Source: Streptomyces wedmorensis
GTDB taxonomy: Bacteria; Actinomycetota; Actinomycetes; Streptomycetales; Streptomycetaceae
Length of the DNA stretch: 33,002 nucleotides
Direction: 5' to 3'
NCBI RefSeq assembly: GCF_000716445.1
Contig: NZ_JNWK01000095.1
Location: forward strand, 1-33,002
The notes below the pieces were generated by a model, which was not told the origin of the DNA, searched no databases, and saw only the letters and a program-made list of their open reading frames with translations. Position 1 is the stretch's first letter; each line of letters opens with the position of its first letter. Position numbers and translations under genes: made by a program. Positions 32,838-33,002 of the stretch are shown here, one piece after another.

Positions 32838-33002
32838 CCTGACGGGTGTCAGTACAGTTCGGCGGGCCGATCGGTAATCTACTGGTTTGGGTAAGGAGTC
32901 TTGCCGTCGCGTTGGATTCTGCTTTCGCAGCCGGGGGATTGGGGTTGGCGGGGTTTATGTCTCTCACACTGGTCGGGCGTTTCCTGCGTGGGTTCGGGTT
33001 GT
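32838..33002 (+). repeat. 165-bp direct repeat, right copy (cut by the window edge)
   Basis: Identical to 19757-19921 apart from G at 32903 (A at 19822). The match starts abruptly at CCTGACGGG and is still running at the last base, so the true repeat is longer. If it continues, a second adenylation-like gene begins at the right edge. The single mismatch argues against a simple duplicated contig end. Confidence 0.97.

Noticed and set aside
32523..32894. A 123-aa open frame reaching into the right repeat
   Set aside because: No recognised family and no ribosome-binding site. The same frame in the left copy has a different upstream sequence, so I do not call it a gene.

Overview
The window is high-GC actinobacterial DNA and almost certainly Streptomyces. 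The evidence is strong G/C bias at third codon positions, GTG and TTG starts beside GTG/ATG genes, many TetR regulators, a complete gamma-butyrolactone (GBL) signalling locus, and an assimilatory nitrate reductase fused to its own flavin reductase. I see no rRNA, tRNA, CRISPR array, transposase or integrase.

Region 1 (1-3,770) is a GBL quorum-signalling locus. An ArpA/ScbR-type receptor (230-907, minus) is divergent from an AfsA-type signal synthase (1027-1977), which is followed by an NAD(P)-dependent epimerase/reductase (1994-2980). A second, pseudo-receptor-like TetR (3038-3667, minus) closes the locus. ARE-like receptor boxes lie in both promoter regions. The left edge holds the first 34 codons of an acyl-CoA dehydrogenase, with a palindromic operator upstream.

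Region 2 (3,970-11,680) is regulators and transporters. It holds a SRPBCC protein and TetR divergent around a TTGGAGA palindrome, another TetR, a zinc-ribbon protein, a small cold-shock-like protein, an ArsR repressor with a His-tailed MFS permease (probable metal efflux), a TetR divergent from a 14-TM DHA2 exporter with three 17-bp operators between them, and a small unknown protein.

Region 3 (11,800-19,752) is mainly housekeeping. It holds the 1,434-aa nitrate reductase-flavodoxin-FAD/NAD(P)H reductase fusion, a DUF4239-like membrane protein translationally coupled to a VOC/glyoxalase-fold protein, about 550 bp of convergent palindromic repeats, and a FAD oxidoreductase.

Region 4 (19,757-33,002) is an accessory biosynthetic island. 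A 165-bp sequence (19757-19921) recurs with one mismatch at 32838-33002, ending exactly at the window edge, so a 13,081-bp unit is bounded by direct copies. Inside are dissociated NRPS-type parts: two stand-alone adenylation enzymes, a stand-alone condensation domain, a SAM methyltransferase, a class III aminotransferase, a cupin, a TauD-fold protein, an MFS exporter, a GNAT/FemXAB-like acyltransferase and a putative regulator. No carrier protein is visible. I infer that the genes make, modify and export a small amino-acid-derived product, but I cannot name it.

The most unusual observations are these. The TauD-like protein has lost both iron-binding histidines and the 2-oxoglutarate arginine. 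The 165-bp repeat brackets the island and carries the abnormal 5' end of the first adenylation gene. Related TTCGG palindromes occur in two of the island's intergenic regions.
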